Shown here piece by piece: positions 1 through 14,880 of a stretch of 64,000 bases of DNA. The translations under genes and the position numbers were made by a program. The DNA is from Glandiceps talaboti (Eukaryota; Hemichordata; Enteropneusta; Spengelidae). The notes beneath the pieces are model-generated. The model was not told the DNA's origin. It was given only the letters and a program-made list of their open reading frames with translations, and did no database searches. Each line of letters begins with the position of its first letter. Position 1 is the stretch's first letter. The stretch covers positions 4,116,861 to 4,180,860 of the forward strand of contig NC_135564.1 of NCBI RefSeq assembly GCF_964340395.1. The letters are read 5' to 3'.

Positions 1-515
1 AAACTGTACTTTCACTTACTGACCTTCCATCGCAAACTCACATGCAGACAGGCAAATTAATTCTGACCAAGTGTGATGTTTTTTCTTCAACTAATTTTGA
101 CAGAGCATGTCTTTCTGTCTTGTGTGCTATCTGTACTAAACCTCGAACAACTCATTCATATAACTGCACTCAAACCTGTTCGATAAAACAATAATCAATT
201 ATTGTTGATTTGGGCGAAAGAGATCAGTGTGACTGATGCTCGAGTAAAAGTAATGTCAGTGGAATACACAGAAATCTCACTCCATTGACGTGTATTGTTT
301 ATCAATTCTCTGCCAGCATCAGAAAATGTTTATAATCATTCATAAATTAACTACTAATATGTAAACACTTTTTGCTACCGATAGTTACATATGACTGTAT
401 TAAATGTTCATGGTTAATGGAGGTTGTAATGTTCAGACATAGACATACTCTCACACATGGCACACACTCCGACTTACACAAGCAGCTAGCAACACATTCT
501 CATACAATATTATTA

Positions 516-548
516 TACATACATACATACATACATACATACATACAT

Positions 549-588
<40 letters not shown>

Positions 589-684
589 ACACACACACAT
601 ATACATACATACATACATACATACATACATACATACATACATACATACATACATACATACATACATACATACATACATACATAC
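516..684. repeat. (TACA)n microsatellite with a (CA)n core
   Basis: Simple repeat; causes several spurious Tyr/Ile/His and Met/Tyr/Val/Cys reading frames on both strands. Confidence 0.98.
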
Positions 685-689
685 TTGAA

Positions 690-2205
690 TGGAGTCTCTA
701 TGTATTGAAGTTTTTGAATTATGCAGTAATATATTGATTTGTTAAGTCAAATATTGCAACCATTCAGTAAAATGTGATATGAGTACTAAAAGTAATCCTT
801 GTCTATATTTCCTTCTACACTACATGTGGATATGATTTAAAAGAAACTGGCAGGTCAAAGGTCAATGTCTTAAAATCAAGCTTGTGATTAGGGACCCTCC
901 CACCCCACCCCTCCACTCACGCTCTTTTAACTTAATTGGCCAAAATTCATATTTTTTCACACAGCACAATCAGTATATTTTAGTACATAGTGCTATGGGT
1001 ATAAAGCCTGTATGTAGTGAGAAATAGTCTCTTTTATTGACACTTTTATTTGTGTTTTAGGTCAACTCATTTACTGTAGCGAATATTCTTTCATTTCTCA
1101 AAACTATTTGTATTTAGGGGTAAAAAGCAGCTTGAAATAAAACGTAAAGTAAAACGTTCTCATTGTCCAATGAGAACTAAAATGACTCACTTCCCACACC
1201 CTTCCTGCCCAACTAAAAGAATTCCGTTTTTTATCCTAGTTTGGTTATGATAAAAAGTTAAGCGTCAGGTTCAAGTAGGTGAATGAAAACACTTTAATTT
1301 TATGTCTCAGTCTTAAAAGGAAGACTTTCCTTCGGAATCTGAATTAAATATAATTACAGTGGAGTGTACAATTTGCAAACTAGACCAAATTAAAATCAGT
1401 CTGAATGGAGCCAAAATATGCTGATAAAAGTAAAACGAAATTTAAAAGTAAAGTTTACTGATAAACTAGGGTAGAAAAACTGTAAAACTTAGTCTATCAG
1501 AAATAAAATGGAGAAAACGTATTGAGCTATTTAAAGGCGTCTTACTGTGGGAAGTATCGCGGGTTACTCTTATGCTTTGGTCGATATTAATATCGATGGA
1601 CGTGATTTAATTGCTATCGATGAGGACAACATTCACCAATCCAAATAATAGTTTTGCCCACAGCAGACATATTAATTTCGCAATTATTTTCTTCGAAAGC
1701 AATTTACTATAATGACTTATTGGGATTGACTCCTATAAAATAATTTAACGTGATTTAAAATTGCACCGAATGCTATTCTTTGAATCTGTTATTGTGTAAG
1801 TTCGGACTTAAATCGTACATTTCAAATTATTTCAAAAAATATAAACTTCTAACAATGCAGTAGCGCAGAAAATACAAATTTAAAGTTCTAGTACAAAGGC
1901 ACCAAGTTGCAGAAAACAAATGAGAAATGAAAATATCAGTGGGACTTATTATATCAATTCCCATGCTTGTTTTGTTCACCATAGATTCCTGTGTGATCTG
2001 TAGACTACTTAGCATTCATTAGAGGGCGTACAAAAGAAAAAATGTTTAACTGTATCACCAAAGGCTAAATAACTTGAACTAATCATCCCTATACCTTCGA
2101 GAGTTTACTGTATAAAATATTACCTTCAGTTTGCCTACAAGTTTATTAATTGGCAGTTAATCTTTCCGTTGAACATATAGACGCGCATAAGTTGGGTCGC
2201 TGATA
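690..2205. other. Non-coding stretch, nothing recognised
   Basis: AT-rich, stops in all frames, no domain motif or clear repeat. Could be intergenic or intron of the receptor gene whose first exon is at 17.3 kb. Confidence 0.6.
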
Positions 2206-2233
2206 CATACATGCACACACACACTCACACAAG

Positions 2234-2289
2234 TGTATGTATGTATGTATGTATGTATGTATGTATGTATGTATGTATGTATGTATGTA

Positions 2290-2320
<31 letters not shown>

Positions 2321-2420
2321 ATGTATGTATGTATGTATGTATGTATGTATGTATGTGTGTATGTGTGTATGTGTGTATGTATGTATGTATGTATGTATGT
2401 ATGTATGTATGTATGTATGT
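2234..2420. repeat. (TATG)n/(TG)n microsatellite
   Basis: Simple repeat, interrupted by two (TG)n blocks. Confidence 0.98.
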
Positions 2421-2439
2421 GGGTGGGTGTGTGAGTGTG

Positions 2440-5400
2440 TATGTGTATATGGACCTGCGTAATCCTTTTCCAAAAGATAATATAGTAGACTAGTTTGTAC
2501 TTATAATTATCTATCTTATTGTAACCTCGTGTCCACCGATTCGTCATTAACTTCACTCTGCAAAAAATTACCAATTGAATGTGAAGGAAATGAAGGAAAG
2601 GAAAGTACTTACTAGTCGGTCTTTATGTGATATGGAGTAGTCAAATAATCAAGAGTAGAAGTAGTTAAATAAGGCCAACAGATGCAAACCATTAAATACA
2701 GACATTTTTATCAGTTTTGGTATCAAATTTATAATGCATTTTTATCAATAGTATTGATTTGTTTTCTGAGACACAGGTAAATCGATTTAGTGCACTCAAT
2801 GAAACAATACTCAACGAAAATTTACAGCACAGTGAGACGTATATTGCAAATACAGCCCTCTTTCCGGCTAATAGGTTGACTAATGGTTTATTTGAAAGTG
2901 CAATTTAACATTAATAATCTCTTATGGATATTTTCCACTGCTGAAAAGATATCTTGCTGTGCCCATAAATGAAGGTGCGATTATTAGAATGTTATCTATC
3001 CATTGAACACGTTTCATTGCACTTAATATATTTTCTGAGTCAAGTCATCTTATCGAAGCCTTTTAGTCGATAAAAGACACTCAAATAGCATTCTAGAGTA
3101 CAAGAAATGGTTCTGTAAGCACTTCTCAAACTTCAAGTTCTCTCCTTCGAACAGGTCTCTTTTGTCAGTTTCCTCAATGTGTAAAGTTAGTCGTAGAGTA
3201 GGAAAGCACGTGAAATAATAAGGATTATGGTTAACAGTACACATATGTAGAAATGTAGGTGAACTCTACAAAACATTACATCGTACAAGCCAACAATACT
3301 TTGCTCTACACACGTAGATATGCATGCTGTAACCCATTGGCAAGTACATGTTACAATGATCTGCTGCTAAGATAATGGTAGATCATCATCAGGAAATGTA
3401 GCAATGTTTCGTCACACCAGAAGATAATAGAGAACAGAGTCGGCAAGAGTTTTTGTCAAGTTGTCATGTCAGGTATATAAAATGTAGTAATGGAAATATT
3501 ATGCTTGTTGGGCCAAACGACGTTTCGTTTCATTTCAACTGGCGTCTATTGTATTATGTAAACCCTATGATTTCTCATAGACAATATACATCACAAAATA
3601 ATCTTTGTTAGTCGAGAGGTATCGACAAGTCTAATTTTTCTGTATAGAGTACATCAGTATACATATAATTATAGTCGTGTAGGTTTGATCAACATGGTTG
3701 ACTTCTTAACCTAAATGCTGTTGATAAAATTATGTATGACCATTTTAGAACAGATATACCAGAAACAATGGGCGAAAACTTTCTCGGTGGAAAATGTCAC
3801 CACATACTGATATTCGAATGGATACGAATTCACTATTTACTGTAGGGATAGAATATCGAATCCATACTAACATTGCCCACAGAGCTGAATAATGAGGAAG
3901 ATAATTCAACTCATAAAAGAATATGCTTTAGGAATCAAGTAGTCGATGAAAAAACCACAAAATATTATTTCTGGGTCAAAGACTTAAGACGTGGTTATAC
4001 ACCTCTCGGCTCTGTCAGTGCTATCTATGGATAACCATCTATATATCTATCTAGGGATTAATTGATTGATTGATCGATATCAATTGATTGATTTATTAAT
4101 TGATTTGTTTCAACCCAACTTTTACACCAAGCTGCCGTTTAACGTTTGAATAGCTGTTTTATTTTCTGTCATCCCATTACCATGTGTTGTTCATTTTAAT
4201 TCACTTATTCACAAGATCATAAGAGTAATTTCCCAAAGATATAAAATTACAGTTTAATCACTTCTGATATAAATCTAACATTGTCAACCATAAATCATTT
4301 TTATTCTGGTAAGGAACTAGAAATTCTACAGATCATGAATAATTCATAAGTCGGTCGGTCGACATCAAAGTTAACCTTGCTGTCACTATGATGAGGATAT
4401 GCATTACTCACAATTCCACAATCGTCTTTTCACGCTCCTAACCTCGCGTGAAAAAAGTAGATATAAATTTGTTTAAAAGAGAGCGACTTTGATCATTGAG
4501 CTTTACACATGAATTGGCGCGATGTAATATGAACAAAGCAGTTGAAGAATTAGAATGACTACTTTACAGGTACTCTTGGCTCGCATTATTTGTTACCAAT
4601 ATAAACTGTGATAAAACGTCCTAAAGTACCATGGAAGGTAAGTAAGTTGACACAAAATGTCTAACTCAACAGAAATCACAGGCCATTGTCGTAAACCATA
4701 GCCTCTTTTACGGCACCTTCCTAGACACACCGCCATTTTATTTTGCAGTGTCGCGGAAGAAATAACAGCTCTGGTTTGCGAGAATGCTGACATGGCTCAA
4801 TTATACGTATATATGTATAAGGTAATGGTAGCTCACGTTAGTAAGACTTTTGTTGAACCAGACGATGTTTTGTTTCTTGTTTCTACTTACTTTAATTATA
4901 TATCATACTGTATAATGACAAACTTCAACTTCCATTCTTTCTATAGATTATACTTTTATAATTTATAGCGACATATTTTGTTAAAAGAAACACCGAACAT
5001 GAACACGACACAATACAATTATCTGTAAATTCATAGGATGTTGATATCATTTGATGAATTCGAGTCGCCAACGGCACAAAATGGCCGACTTCCGGTTTAT
5101 GCTAGGGGTTCAGGTGAACTCTTTCCCTTTATATTATACACCAGAACACCAAAAACAGAAATAAAAAATGCATGCCAAACAGTTAGTTCAGAAAACTAAA
5201 CAAACGTCAAATATTTCCTAGGCAAAGAGAAACAGGGTGAAAACTCTACCTCTTTGACAATATTGTGTATGGCAGTTTGAATTTCCCGCATTTGTATAAA
5301 TTACCTAGAATGCCTTTAATATATTCCTAGTGTATTTTCAAGTAAGAAAACAAACAGAAGTCGAAAATATGAATTAAAAAATGTAAAGAGTAGGCACACC

Positions 5401-7373
5401 TAATGAATATTGAAGTTTAATTCGCCAATAATGAATTTCTTAAGTATATGAAATCACAATTTGCTTTCACTCGATTACCTTAAATTTGGACATTTAGAGA
5501 AACTAACACTTCCTTAAGTGTTCTGTATTAAAACGAATATTGGGACTGCACCACCTGTAAGACCTTAGTATATCAAATTTACAAAATTATTTCCAAAAGG
5601 ATTATTTCCATAATTTCCTAATCCTAATTTAGATAATCACTTGGGAAGTAATGGATTTAATCACCCAGCTGTATTGTAAAGACGTGGTTTTTTGATATTT
5701 TCCTCACCTGGTGACTTCGGTAATTGATAGTTGTCAAGGCAACTACATGTAGGGATAATGAAATAAGATCTAATAGCAAGTGATTATATTCACATTTCCT
5801 TTGCTCTTATGAAGTAACAACGACCTTTTCAAAGAATTGTTTTGAGGGGTACAAGCTGAGTTTATGTCTGAGATGTAATTTATTCTGCATATTAAAAATT
5901 ATTATGAGGTATGTTAGGTATTCTATTTACTGACGTTTACTTAACCATCACTCATAATTGACTGAATTGAAACCTGATATGGGGATATAACTCATAAATG
6001 ATCCAATGACGTAATTTATCATACGTATCGAAAAGTGTACATGAACTCCCTACTATGCCATCAACAGCTCTAACAATGTAAGAACACAAATTGTAATGTC
6101 TTAGAATACATGCACCAACATTAACATTATACTAGAATACTTTGGTGAAATGGTGAACATGATATTGTAGATTAATAAATCAATGAGACACAAACCGAGT
6201 TTTGGCGTGACTTTTGTTGCATTTTCAACAGGTAATCTACTTAATGAAGCATACTGAATCACCAGAGTGTCATCTTCATTTATATTTTAGTGTACCCAGT
6301 ATCTTAGACGTCAAACCACTTACTTGTTTGTGGACAAACTCATTTTCAACAGGGTTTGCCTGCATAATTGTAAAGTTCTGTAAAAATCGAAGGGTTCTAG
6401 GTCATTGAACAAACATTCAACTGATTTTTTTTTTTAAAACAATGACTTCATGATAAGCAAAGATCTACATTATCCCAATAAGAGATAACATCAAGTAAAT
6501 AAAAGGCACTGTCTTTGACTATTTTCAAAGAGTTCAAGAAAAATATTTGATATGATATGAAATAAAATAAAATTTTAGATATGTACATTATTGTCAAGGT
6601 TTATAGCAAGATTGACACTTGATCAGGCAGCTGTTTTATTTTTTCTCACAGTTCGCTTTCATGTCATGACACTCATTTTGTTGAATAATGATAATTTAAA
6701 AAGCTACTTTATGCAAGTGTATCACCTACAGTGACTATAATATAGCTAGCTTATATATATATACACACACGCACATTTCGACTAACCAGGTTCCACACCT
6801 TTCAAACGCTCAAGTGTTCGACTTGTGCCTCAGGCTAGTTTTGTTTTAGAGAATATGTTCACGCAAAGAGGTTAAGTGGTGTTTTTCACGAAAATAACCC
6901 AGTGTCTAATTCAATAATGCATTAGTTTTCAAGTGTATAATTTAGTAATCCGTACGTTGGACGTGTTATCTCGAGTTTCTATATTTGAATATGTTTAATT
7001 GCATACTGTTATTGTATGGCGTTCGGATTTAATTCTTTTTATTAAGAAAATATTGTAAATAATAATGTCATTTTGTATCCCCTCCGAATACTAACAGACC
7101 AATCTAATAAAGATAATCTAATTAATACAACACAACAGCAAGGTGCTGATAGTTCGACTCTGTGAGTCTCAAAATCGTTTTTTTTCAAGAATCTATGATC
7201 TGTGCTGACCGAACAAAGTTGATTAGTAGTTGTATGAATCAGAACTCATTTGAATTAGAGGTCTTGTTATACTGCACGGGTACTACACAGTTCGAAATCA
7301 TGCCATAGGAAGCTGTTTAAATCATGTCGTAAAACCAATTCTGAACTATGATGCATGAATCAACATGATATAC
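2440..7373. other. Non-coding stretch
   Basis: No exon recognised on either strand. A short (ATTG)n run is near 4060-4105, and a diverged M4-like end (gacgtttcgtttcatttc) is at 3520. I looked for further ANF-receptor or cyclase exons on the - strand without success. Confidence 0.55.
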
Positions 7374-8243
7374 TATCAAACCAGAAAGACTATGTAGTGT
7401 CAGTTGGGTGGCACCATGTTTTTCACATCTGACACAACGTGTTTTGTTAGAAATTATACAAAGTACAAGAATTGATAGAATCTAGGCACATGAAATGTTA
7501 CATTTTGTCTCACTGTGAACACAAATAAAGAGTCTAGGCACATGAAATGTTACATTTTGTCTCACTGTGAACACAAATAAATAGTCTAGGCACATGAAAT
7601 GTTACATTTTGTCTCACTGTGAACACAAATAAATAGTCTAGGCACATGAAATGTTACATTTTGTCTCACTGTGAACACAAATAAAGAGTCTAGGCACATG
7701 AAATGTTACATTTTGTCTCACTGTGAACACAAATAAAGAGTCTAGGCACATGAAATGCTACATTTTGTCTCAATGTGAACACAAATAAAGAGTCTAGGCG
7801 CATGGAATGCTACAGTTTGTCTCACTGTGAACACAAATAAAGAGTCTAGGCACATGAAATGATACATTTTGTCTCACTGTGAGCACAAATAAAGAATCTA
7901 GGCACATTAAATATGACATTTTGTCTCACTGTGAACACAAATAAAGAGTCTAGGCACATGAAATGTTACAGTTTGTTTCACTGTGAACACAAATTAAGAG
8001 TCTAGGCACATGAAATGTTACAGTTTGTCTCACTGTGAACACAAATAAAGAGTTTGGATCTTCCTTGTTTCATCCAACAGTGGTGTTGATTTGCGTTCAG
8101 GGAGATAAAATGTATCATTTCATATGCTTGAGCACTATCAGGTTCTGAAATTTTATGTAATTTGTAACAAAATGAAATTGTATGAGACGTGAGAAAACAT
8201 CACGCCACCTAATTGACACTCTATAGTCACTCTGGTTTGGCAG
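7374..8243. mobile_element. MITE copy 1, expanded by an internal minisatellite
   Basis: Left end ccaaaccagaaagactatgt and right end actctggtttggcagtaac are inverted repeats about 40 bp long. The flanks around the array match the second copy at 10846-11204, including cttccttgtttcatc and the right TIR. Confidence 0.65.
7480..8052 (+). repeat. 52-bp minisatellite, about 11 copies
   Basis: Unit begins agtctaggcacatgaaatgt and ends cactgtgaacacaaataaag. The first five or so copies are nearly identical, and the later ones carry scattered substitutions. Confidence 0.92.
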
Positions 8244-9689
8244 TAACATCATTTACAGAGGCTTTTAATGTAAATTGTGTTGTATCATTTGGTACTAGGT
8301 TTTAACGCTTATTCTTTAATATATGATAACACCTTTCTTGACCTTCTTAAGTAAAACAATTGTGATGCTTCAAATGGTTCGGATCGTATGTTATACTTTC
8401 AAATTGATCGAATTGAATCTAGGCCACTGCATCAAGCCGTTAGCTGTTGTATAACGGTAAAATGTAAATTAGTCAATGCAATACAATTGTGGCTTATATC
8501 CTACACGAACACATGTTCATCTATACTATCTTTAATCAAAATCGCATTAAACCATTCCGTGTTGAAAAGAGTATGATGCCTCCACAGCAAAGAATCATAA
8601 GTTGGACAGGTAAAAGTGCCTTAACGAGACAGAACCGTTTACGATAACAATGGACGGGTCTATGAATTGATCCAACCATTGTGGCACATTCTGTTTGTAC
8701 GCACATTGGACGTTTTTTAGGTGCGTTTGAATCCTACGTGATGGGTTGAACGAGATAACCAAAAAGTGCTATCACTGAGGATATCAATACCAGAGGATTT
8801 CGGGTTGTGTTATCAGTTGTAAGATATGAAATTCAAACTTCTAAGACCATTTGAAGACTTTTATCTGTGCATAATGTGGCTTTAATAACGTTATATAAAG
8901 TACAGAGAAAATTATCACATTATTTAGAGTATAGACAATAGAATATCTATATATCTCTAAAGTACAAAGACTGATCAGAAAAAATAGGATTTCGAGGACG
9001 TTGGAGTCCCATTAGCCAGTATATTGATACATGATGTCAAATGCTATAAAAGCACACGCTAAGCAAGTTCGGAACGCTTTCATGAAATGTGGATCATATG
9101 TAGGTGTCTTCTATTAGTGAAATCGAGGACGAGTTTGATGTAGGGAAGTTTTCTTTCGTGTCCGTGTACATGGCCACATGTTCAGGTCATTTCATGCAAA
9201 TGAGGGAAACACTGTACAGGACGACATCTTGTTACAATGGCAGGATTCAAAATTTGATTGCTACTTATTTGAACTTAATAACGGAAAAGACGTCTTCTGA
9301 TATTTAATGCTTTCCATGTTATGCTATATGTAGTATGCGTCTTTCTACAAGCAAACTAACATTATACATTTCCCATGATAAGAGGATACAATTACTATGG
9401 TCTTAATTTGCATATACATGAGACAAGTATTACGTCATTATTATTCTTTCTTTCACTTCAGTCTATACATGATTTAGTTCCTTAATACAGTTAATGTATA
9501 ATTAAGTCACTGTTGTACCGGGGCGGCATTATTTCATTATTTTTAATGAGATTTTTGAATAATAAATGAATAAACATATGTACTTTGACGCATCAGTCAT
9601 TTCGAAAATGATTGCATTTTACACATTGGGAGGAATTAATAACACCAAGACTACACACTGCTAGAAATCCACTGGAAGATTACAGGACG

Positions 9690-10290
9690 TGTCTTTAACA
9701 GGCCTGTAGTCTTTACCAGGCCTGTAGTCTACTGTGCAGATCCTGTAATAGGGTATGTAAAACAAGTGCTGTTACAGGGATTGTACATTTTGTAAAATAT
9801 CATAGCTGTTTTCACAGACATGTAAAACAGGTATGTTGGCACAGACATGTATACAGGTGTGTAATTTCTCGCTGTGATCTTATGGCTGAACAGGGGTATA
9901 CACACAGTTGTGTATCAGGATATGTGTACTGAGTACAAATTCTGTTAGAGGGGCAGGTCAGATTTCATGACTGTGTGCACTTACATGTAATAGGTCTGTT
10001 GGTACAGGTATGAATATAGGTGTATGAGTTATGAGAGTATATAACAAAAGGGTTGCAGTAATATTTTAAGTTCAAGTACTTTACACCTGTGTGCACGTCC
10101 ATATGTACAGTCATGTACACACAGGTACAATCACATGTAGAAAATACAGCCACACTATGCATGTATGCCCATCCGTTTATCAGCAGTGTACCCACAGCAA
10201 CGTATAAAGTAATATAGCCACACTTCTTATCTGTTAACAGGCCTGTGACTAAAACTCTGTTACAACCTGTTACCGACTTCGCTGACACAG
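9690..10290. repeat. Degenerate short repeat rich in acaggtatgt / aacaggcctgt
   Basis: Variants of caggcctgtagtct, acaggtatgttggcacagac, atgtatacaggtgtgta and aataggtctgttggtacagg recur irregularly across 600 bp, on both strands. No clear unit length. Confidence 0.5.
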
Positions 10291-10845
10291 ACCTGTACCA
10301 TAAGAATGGTAGATCTTTTCAAAGTCATCAATTGTCACATTGTGTACAAACAAAAAATGAACCTATTTCGTTTTCCGTATAAAAAAACATCAGCTGTTGT
10401 AGCAACCACCCAGACTCTAGTTTATCAATTGACATGGTTTCAGGATAAAAGATCTGTCGATAAAGTCTTTACACATGTAAAAATCCCCCATTTTATTCAC
10501 AGCATTATTTTCTCTGGCGTGGGAAATTCATGCTACGCAACATCAGACAAGAAATACATTTGATTTTCTTTGCTATAATAGCTTAGTTGATTATATTAAC
10601 CATAATCAATATGTGGTTGATACATGGTTGAATGGGTGATGGTATTAGTCTGTGAAAGAAATTATTACATATTTATTTCTCTTGCTTTTTTATTTTACCA
10701 CGAATTTAATAGTTTAAATTTCATTTCAGTTACATAATACAATTCGAAGACATAATTCGTTGTTTGTATACTTCTAATAAAGTCAAGGAAACTTCAAACC
10801 ATACTGACTAAAGAGTTTCAATTCGGCAGCACCACGTCTTCTACT

Positions 10846-11204
10846 ACCAAACGATAGTGACTATAGAGTTTCAATTCGGCTACGATATTTTTTACATCGC
10901 ACACAGCGTTTTGTGCTACGACTTACATAAACAAAATACAAGCATGATAACCCACGCACGCACATGCAGTGTTACATTTTATCTCACTGTGAACACAAAT
11001 AAACAGTTCTGTGTTAGAATCTTCCTTGTTTCATCTGACAGTGATGTTGCTTTGTGCTCCCAGTGACAGAAAATGGGTCATAATAATATATTTGTCTGCT
11101 CTCAGTTTCCGTATTTCGTACGCGTCTTACTTGAAAAACATTGTGTGAGACGCAAAATATATCGTGCTGCCTAATTGAAACTCTATCGTCACTCTGGTTT
11201 GGTA
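10846..11204. mobile_element. MITE copy 2, single internal unit
   Basis: Inverted repeats ctaccaaacgatagtgacta... and ...tcgtcactctggtttggtag bound the element. It carries one unit (ttacattttatctcactgtg) of the sequence expanded at 7480-8052. Confidence 0.65.
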
Positions 11205-14200
11205 GTAACATTATACGAGAAGGGTTCAATCTAGACTGTTTGTAAATACTTTCACCCACGTAGCAAATAAAAACTTCTAAATTGAGCGTATACTACCTAA
11301 AAGGTTTATTGTTGTGTAAAGGCAATCATTCATCCCCGGTATATTTTAACAAAATCCAATAATGGAACACTGTAATTATAGTCTAAAAAACCGGAAAACA
11401 GGTATTGAGGGGATATAGAAGCCATAACATTGGCAACTCTTCCTGTATATATGTGTTAACACTAATGTGTAGTATTGGCATTTGCAATCAGTAATCTTTC
11501 ACAAAGGCTATCGGTACACAATCATTGTTTGTCATTGATAGAATGTATGAAACGTATATTGAACTAAATGTCAGGTGTTTTAATTCGATAGCTTTTAGTC
11601 AGCCTTGACAATACATATATACTTTAATCAGATTGTAGAATTGAAACCTGGTATAGCTACGTTTTATACAGAGTAAATACTTTAATTAACTCAAGTTGTT
11701 TCATTCAAAATGTAATATATCTATGTCATATTTCACAATATTTGATTAGCATCAAAATACGTGACTTTGATCAAATATATATCACGAATATCCTCTTAAA
11801 CACGAAATCCTCTTAATGTGATTTACAGTCACACCTAATAAAATTGTATTTCTTTAATACACACTGGCACTTCATTGTGAAGTTCAGGTTTATTGCCGAA
11901 TTCGTGGCTTGAGGTCTATTGTGAGAATAACTGTGCACGTGACCAGTAGTTGGTTACATTGATAGATGGCTTCAAATGAATCAGACGTAAAACGTAGTTG
12001 TAAGTTACACATATCCACATATTTCTGAATTTGCGACAGAGACAAACTCCAGAATATAGCTAGTATTGATAATACATAAGGCCCCTACTACAAGTTCACT
12101 TGATAAAATTAGACGCCACTAAAAAGAAATAGGAAAACGCAGATTTTAAAGAGATAACTTAGGCTTTCTATAAAACCAACATTGGCGATTAATGACAGGC
12201 AGTGTACATACGAATCTAAATCTATTTTACCATAATTTATCATTCCATTCTCTTTCATCAGAAATCCGGTAAAGTATGAGTGGTAGAAGGGTTTTGCTAC
12301 TATCAGACGAAGACGAGTACAAAACCTTAATACGTTACGACTGTTTTCGAGCTAACTGAAAACAAGTATTAGAGGCAAACTTAATTTAAGAAAATAACAA
12401 GGAAATAATTGTGCTATGGGAGGCTTTAACCCATTTTCATTTTCGTGATGTAGATTGACAGGAAAATATATAGCTTCCGTATTTTCCTTTCGAACGTGTA
12501 CACCTTGGCTTATGTGGTTGTATAAACTTACTGAAACGTATTTCTGAAGAGATTGACTGTCGTGTACTATCCACTCAGACAACATGTAGGTCGAACGTAC
12601 CTTTAGGACTTTAGTACATTTAGTTGTGTATCGAGTCATTCGTTAATCGACAAGGTTTTTATCCTTTCGGTTTACAAGTGGAATTTTACATTAATTTTAC
12701 ACAAAATGTCAATTAACCTGCTTAAGCCTTCAATGTGCCTGTGAACGGCAAATCTAATCAGTTTTAGTTTATATTGCTAGACTCTAGCAGATATAGCTTT
12801 GGTTACCATACTTTGAACTTGTATGTTAATCCTTTCAACGTTTCATCATCAATTTGACCATTTTCATGTGTGTGTATCCTGTTTTTAATTACCCAGCTGA
12901 GCTAGCTGCAGTGAACCACTTGATTAGGCTGCCGGGCTTCCTTGTTAGTCTACCTGGCACGGTTATTGTTCACACTAGCATACAAACGAAATCATGTTTC
13001 GACAACAACATTTTGCCAAGAATCGCGTGTATGAAATTTCTCCTGCCTCACTCTTTCCAACTGCAATTAAAAAGTGAGTGACAAACGCACTAGTAAATCG
13101 TCATCGGAGAATTCGATTCGAAGAGGTATATTTTATATAAGCCAATATCATATCATTGAAACTGGACATTTTAAAAGAAATTATGTCTTGCTGTCCATCA
13201 AATAAACGACAACAATCTAGCAAAGTAACTTGATCAGAAATTTTGATATTGCTTCGTATTAACCACAAAAGGCAGTTTGAAGTCGAAATTAAAACTCTCA
13301 CCTTCTCAAATGATGTTACATTCTTTGAACGTCATAATAAGTCGTAAGACTTTGCTAAACGTGGACAGTAAATGTAGTAAGTAATCACTCTTTTGAAAAC
13401 ATGTGATGGAATAAGACACATGGTGTAACATCTTTTAATTACTAACACGAGACGTAATTAAATTCATATTTGCAGTAGCTGTTCAGATAATGCAACCAGG
13501 ATCCACTGAGAACGGCTAACGATGAAGCAGTGCAACTAAAGTATTTCAATTTATTACAAATTCCTTAATGTTCCTTAAAAGCATATCACATGCTCACAGT
13601 TTATTGTCAACAAGACATCTACACCTCTGTTCTCAGAATGAATATCAACTTTATATACAATCGTGAATTGAAAATCTAATATCAACATTGCTTGATGTAA
13701 CGTTGACTTTTTTGTGACAGTTGTCGGAGAAAATAAAATAAAAAGTGTTCGGATGCATTATCATTTTCACTTGTTACCATGGCGATAAAAATAACATCGA
13801 CATTTCTTTAAAATATTTTCGTGCTCAGTCTAAGATTAATTGGATGTAGATTCACATCTTTCATCATCTCACATTTTTGATATTTTTTCTTCATCATTTT
13901 GTAACATTAAGGATAAGCTTTTAAGTACTACAAGTGATGACACGTTATTTGTAAGTGTAAGTTGTAGACTACTTTTAGTCGTTTACCTTTTCCTGCACAT
14001 AATCATTTAATACCAAAAACGTTACCTTTATGGAACTTTATCCAAACCTCACGCAAGCATATCCGTATTTGAGAATATTATGTTTGGAGAGCAACCCCGA
14101 TGAACGACCTTTTTGCATGTACTTAGCAACCAATTTATAACGTTTGGCGGCATTCCATACTATTTTAGGCTAGTCACGACCTTTGATTTAAGCATGCTGG

Positions 14201-14654
14201 TATATTTAAAAACGTGTATGTTGCTGTTAATGAACATCTCGGAGTAGATCGTCGACTTTCCTAGAGTATTCTTGAAATCAGAGCAGTGTGTTAGCTATTA
14301 AATGTATTCATTCTTATTGAGATTCATTTGAGAGGTCGTACTTTGAACCGTTAGGTACCAACGATTACACTTTCGTATCCAATTCACATTAACGAGCAAG
14401 TCAGCTATTCGGCATTTGCTTGCTGTGATATAACATGATGCAGTTACTATTATGGAGTGAAAACTATGGCACATATTTGGGTCAAACATTATTTGAGTAT
14501 ACAATGACATTAACGTGTAAACATCTATCATAGAATGTAAACTCAGAGCGGTATAGACTGTTCATTTGTTGTAGAGAATTATTAAATAGACTTTGTGTAC
14601 ATTTTTCAATGATGCATTTCGTCCCCATTGATCACAGAACTTAAATGAACTGGA
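11205..14654. other. Non-coding stretch
   Basis: No convincing exon or repeat seen. ORFs of 66-95 codons here lack protein-like composition or splice context. Confidence 0.55.
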
Positions 14655-14880
14655 TTTTAGTACGATTTTGTTGAGCCAGATGATAAAATGTAGCAATGTT
14701 GGTAAGATTTTGCTGAGCCAGATGATAAAATGTAGCACTGTTATTATGATGATAAAGTGTAACACTGTTGGTAGGATTTTGTTGAGCCAGATGATAAAAT
14801 GTAGTACTGTTATTATGATGATAAAATGTAGCACTGTTGGTAGGATTTTTGTCGAGCCAGGCGGCGTTTCGTTTCATGTT
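14655..14880 (-). repeat. M4 element copy: 'taaaatgtagca' tandem units and terminal repeat
   Basis: Units ttgagccagatgataaaatg, the complement of the 49846 array unit, repeated four or five times, ending gccaggcggcgtttcgtttc. Confidence 0.75.

Noticed and set aside
372-737. 121-codon ORF rich in His/Thr/Tyr/Ile
   Set aside because: It is the translation of a (TACA)n/(CA)n microsatellite; similar frames at 2146-2574, 15921-16359, 28307-29013, 31712-32077 and 57727-57989 are the same artefact.
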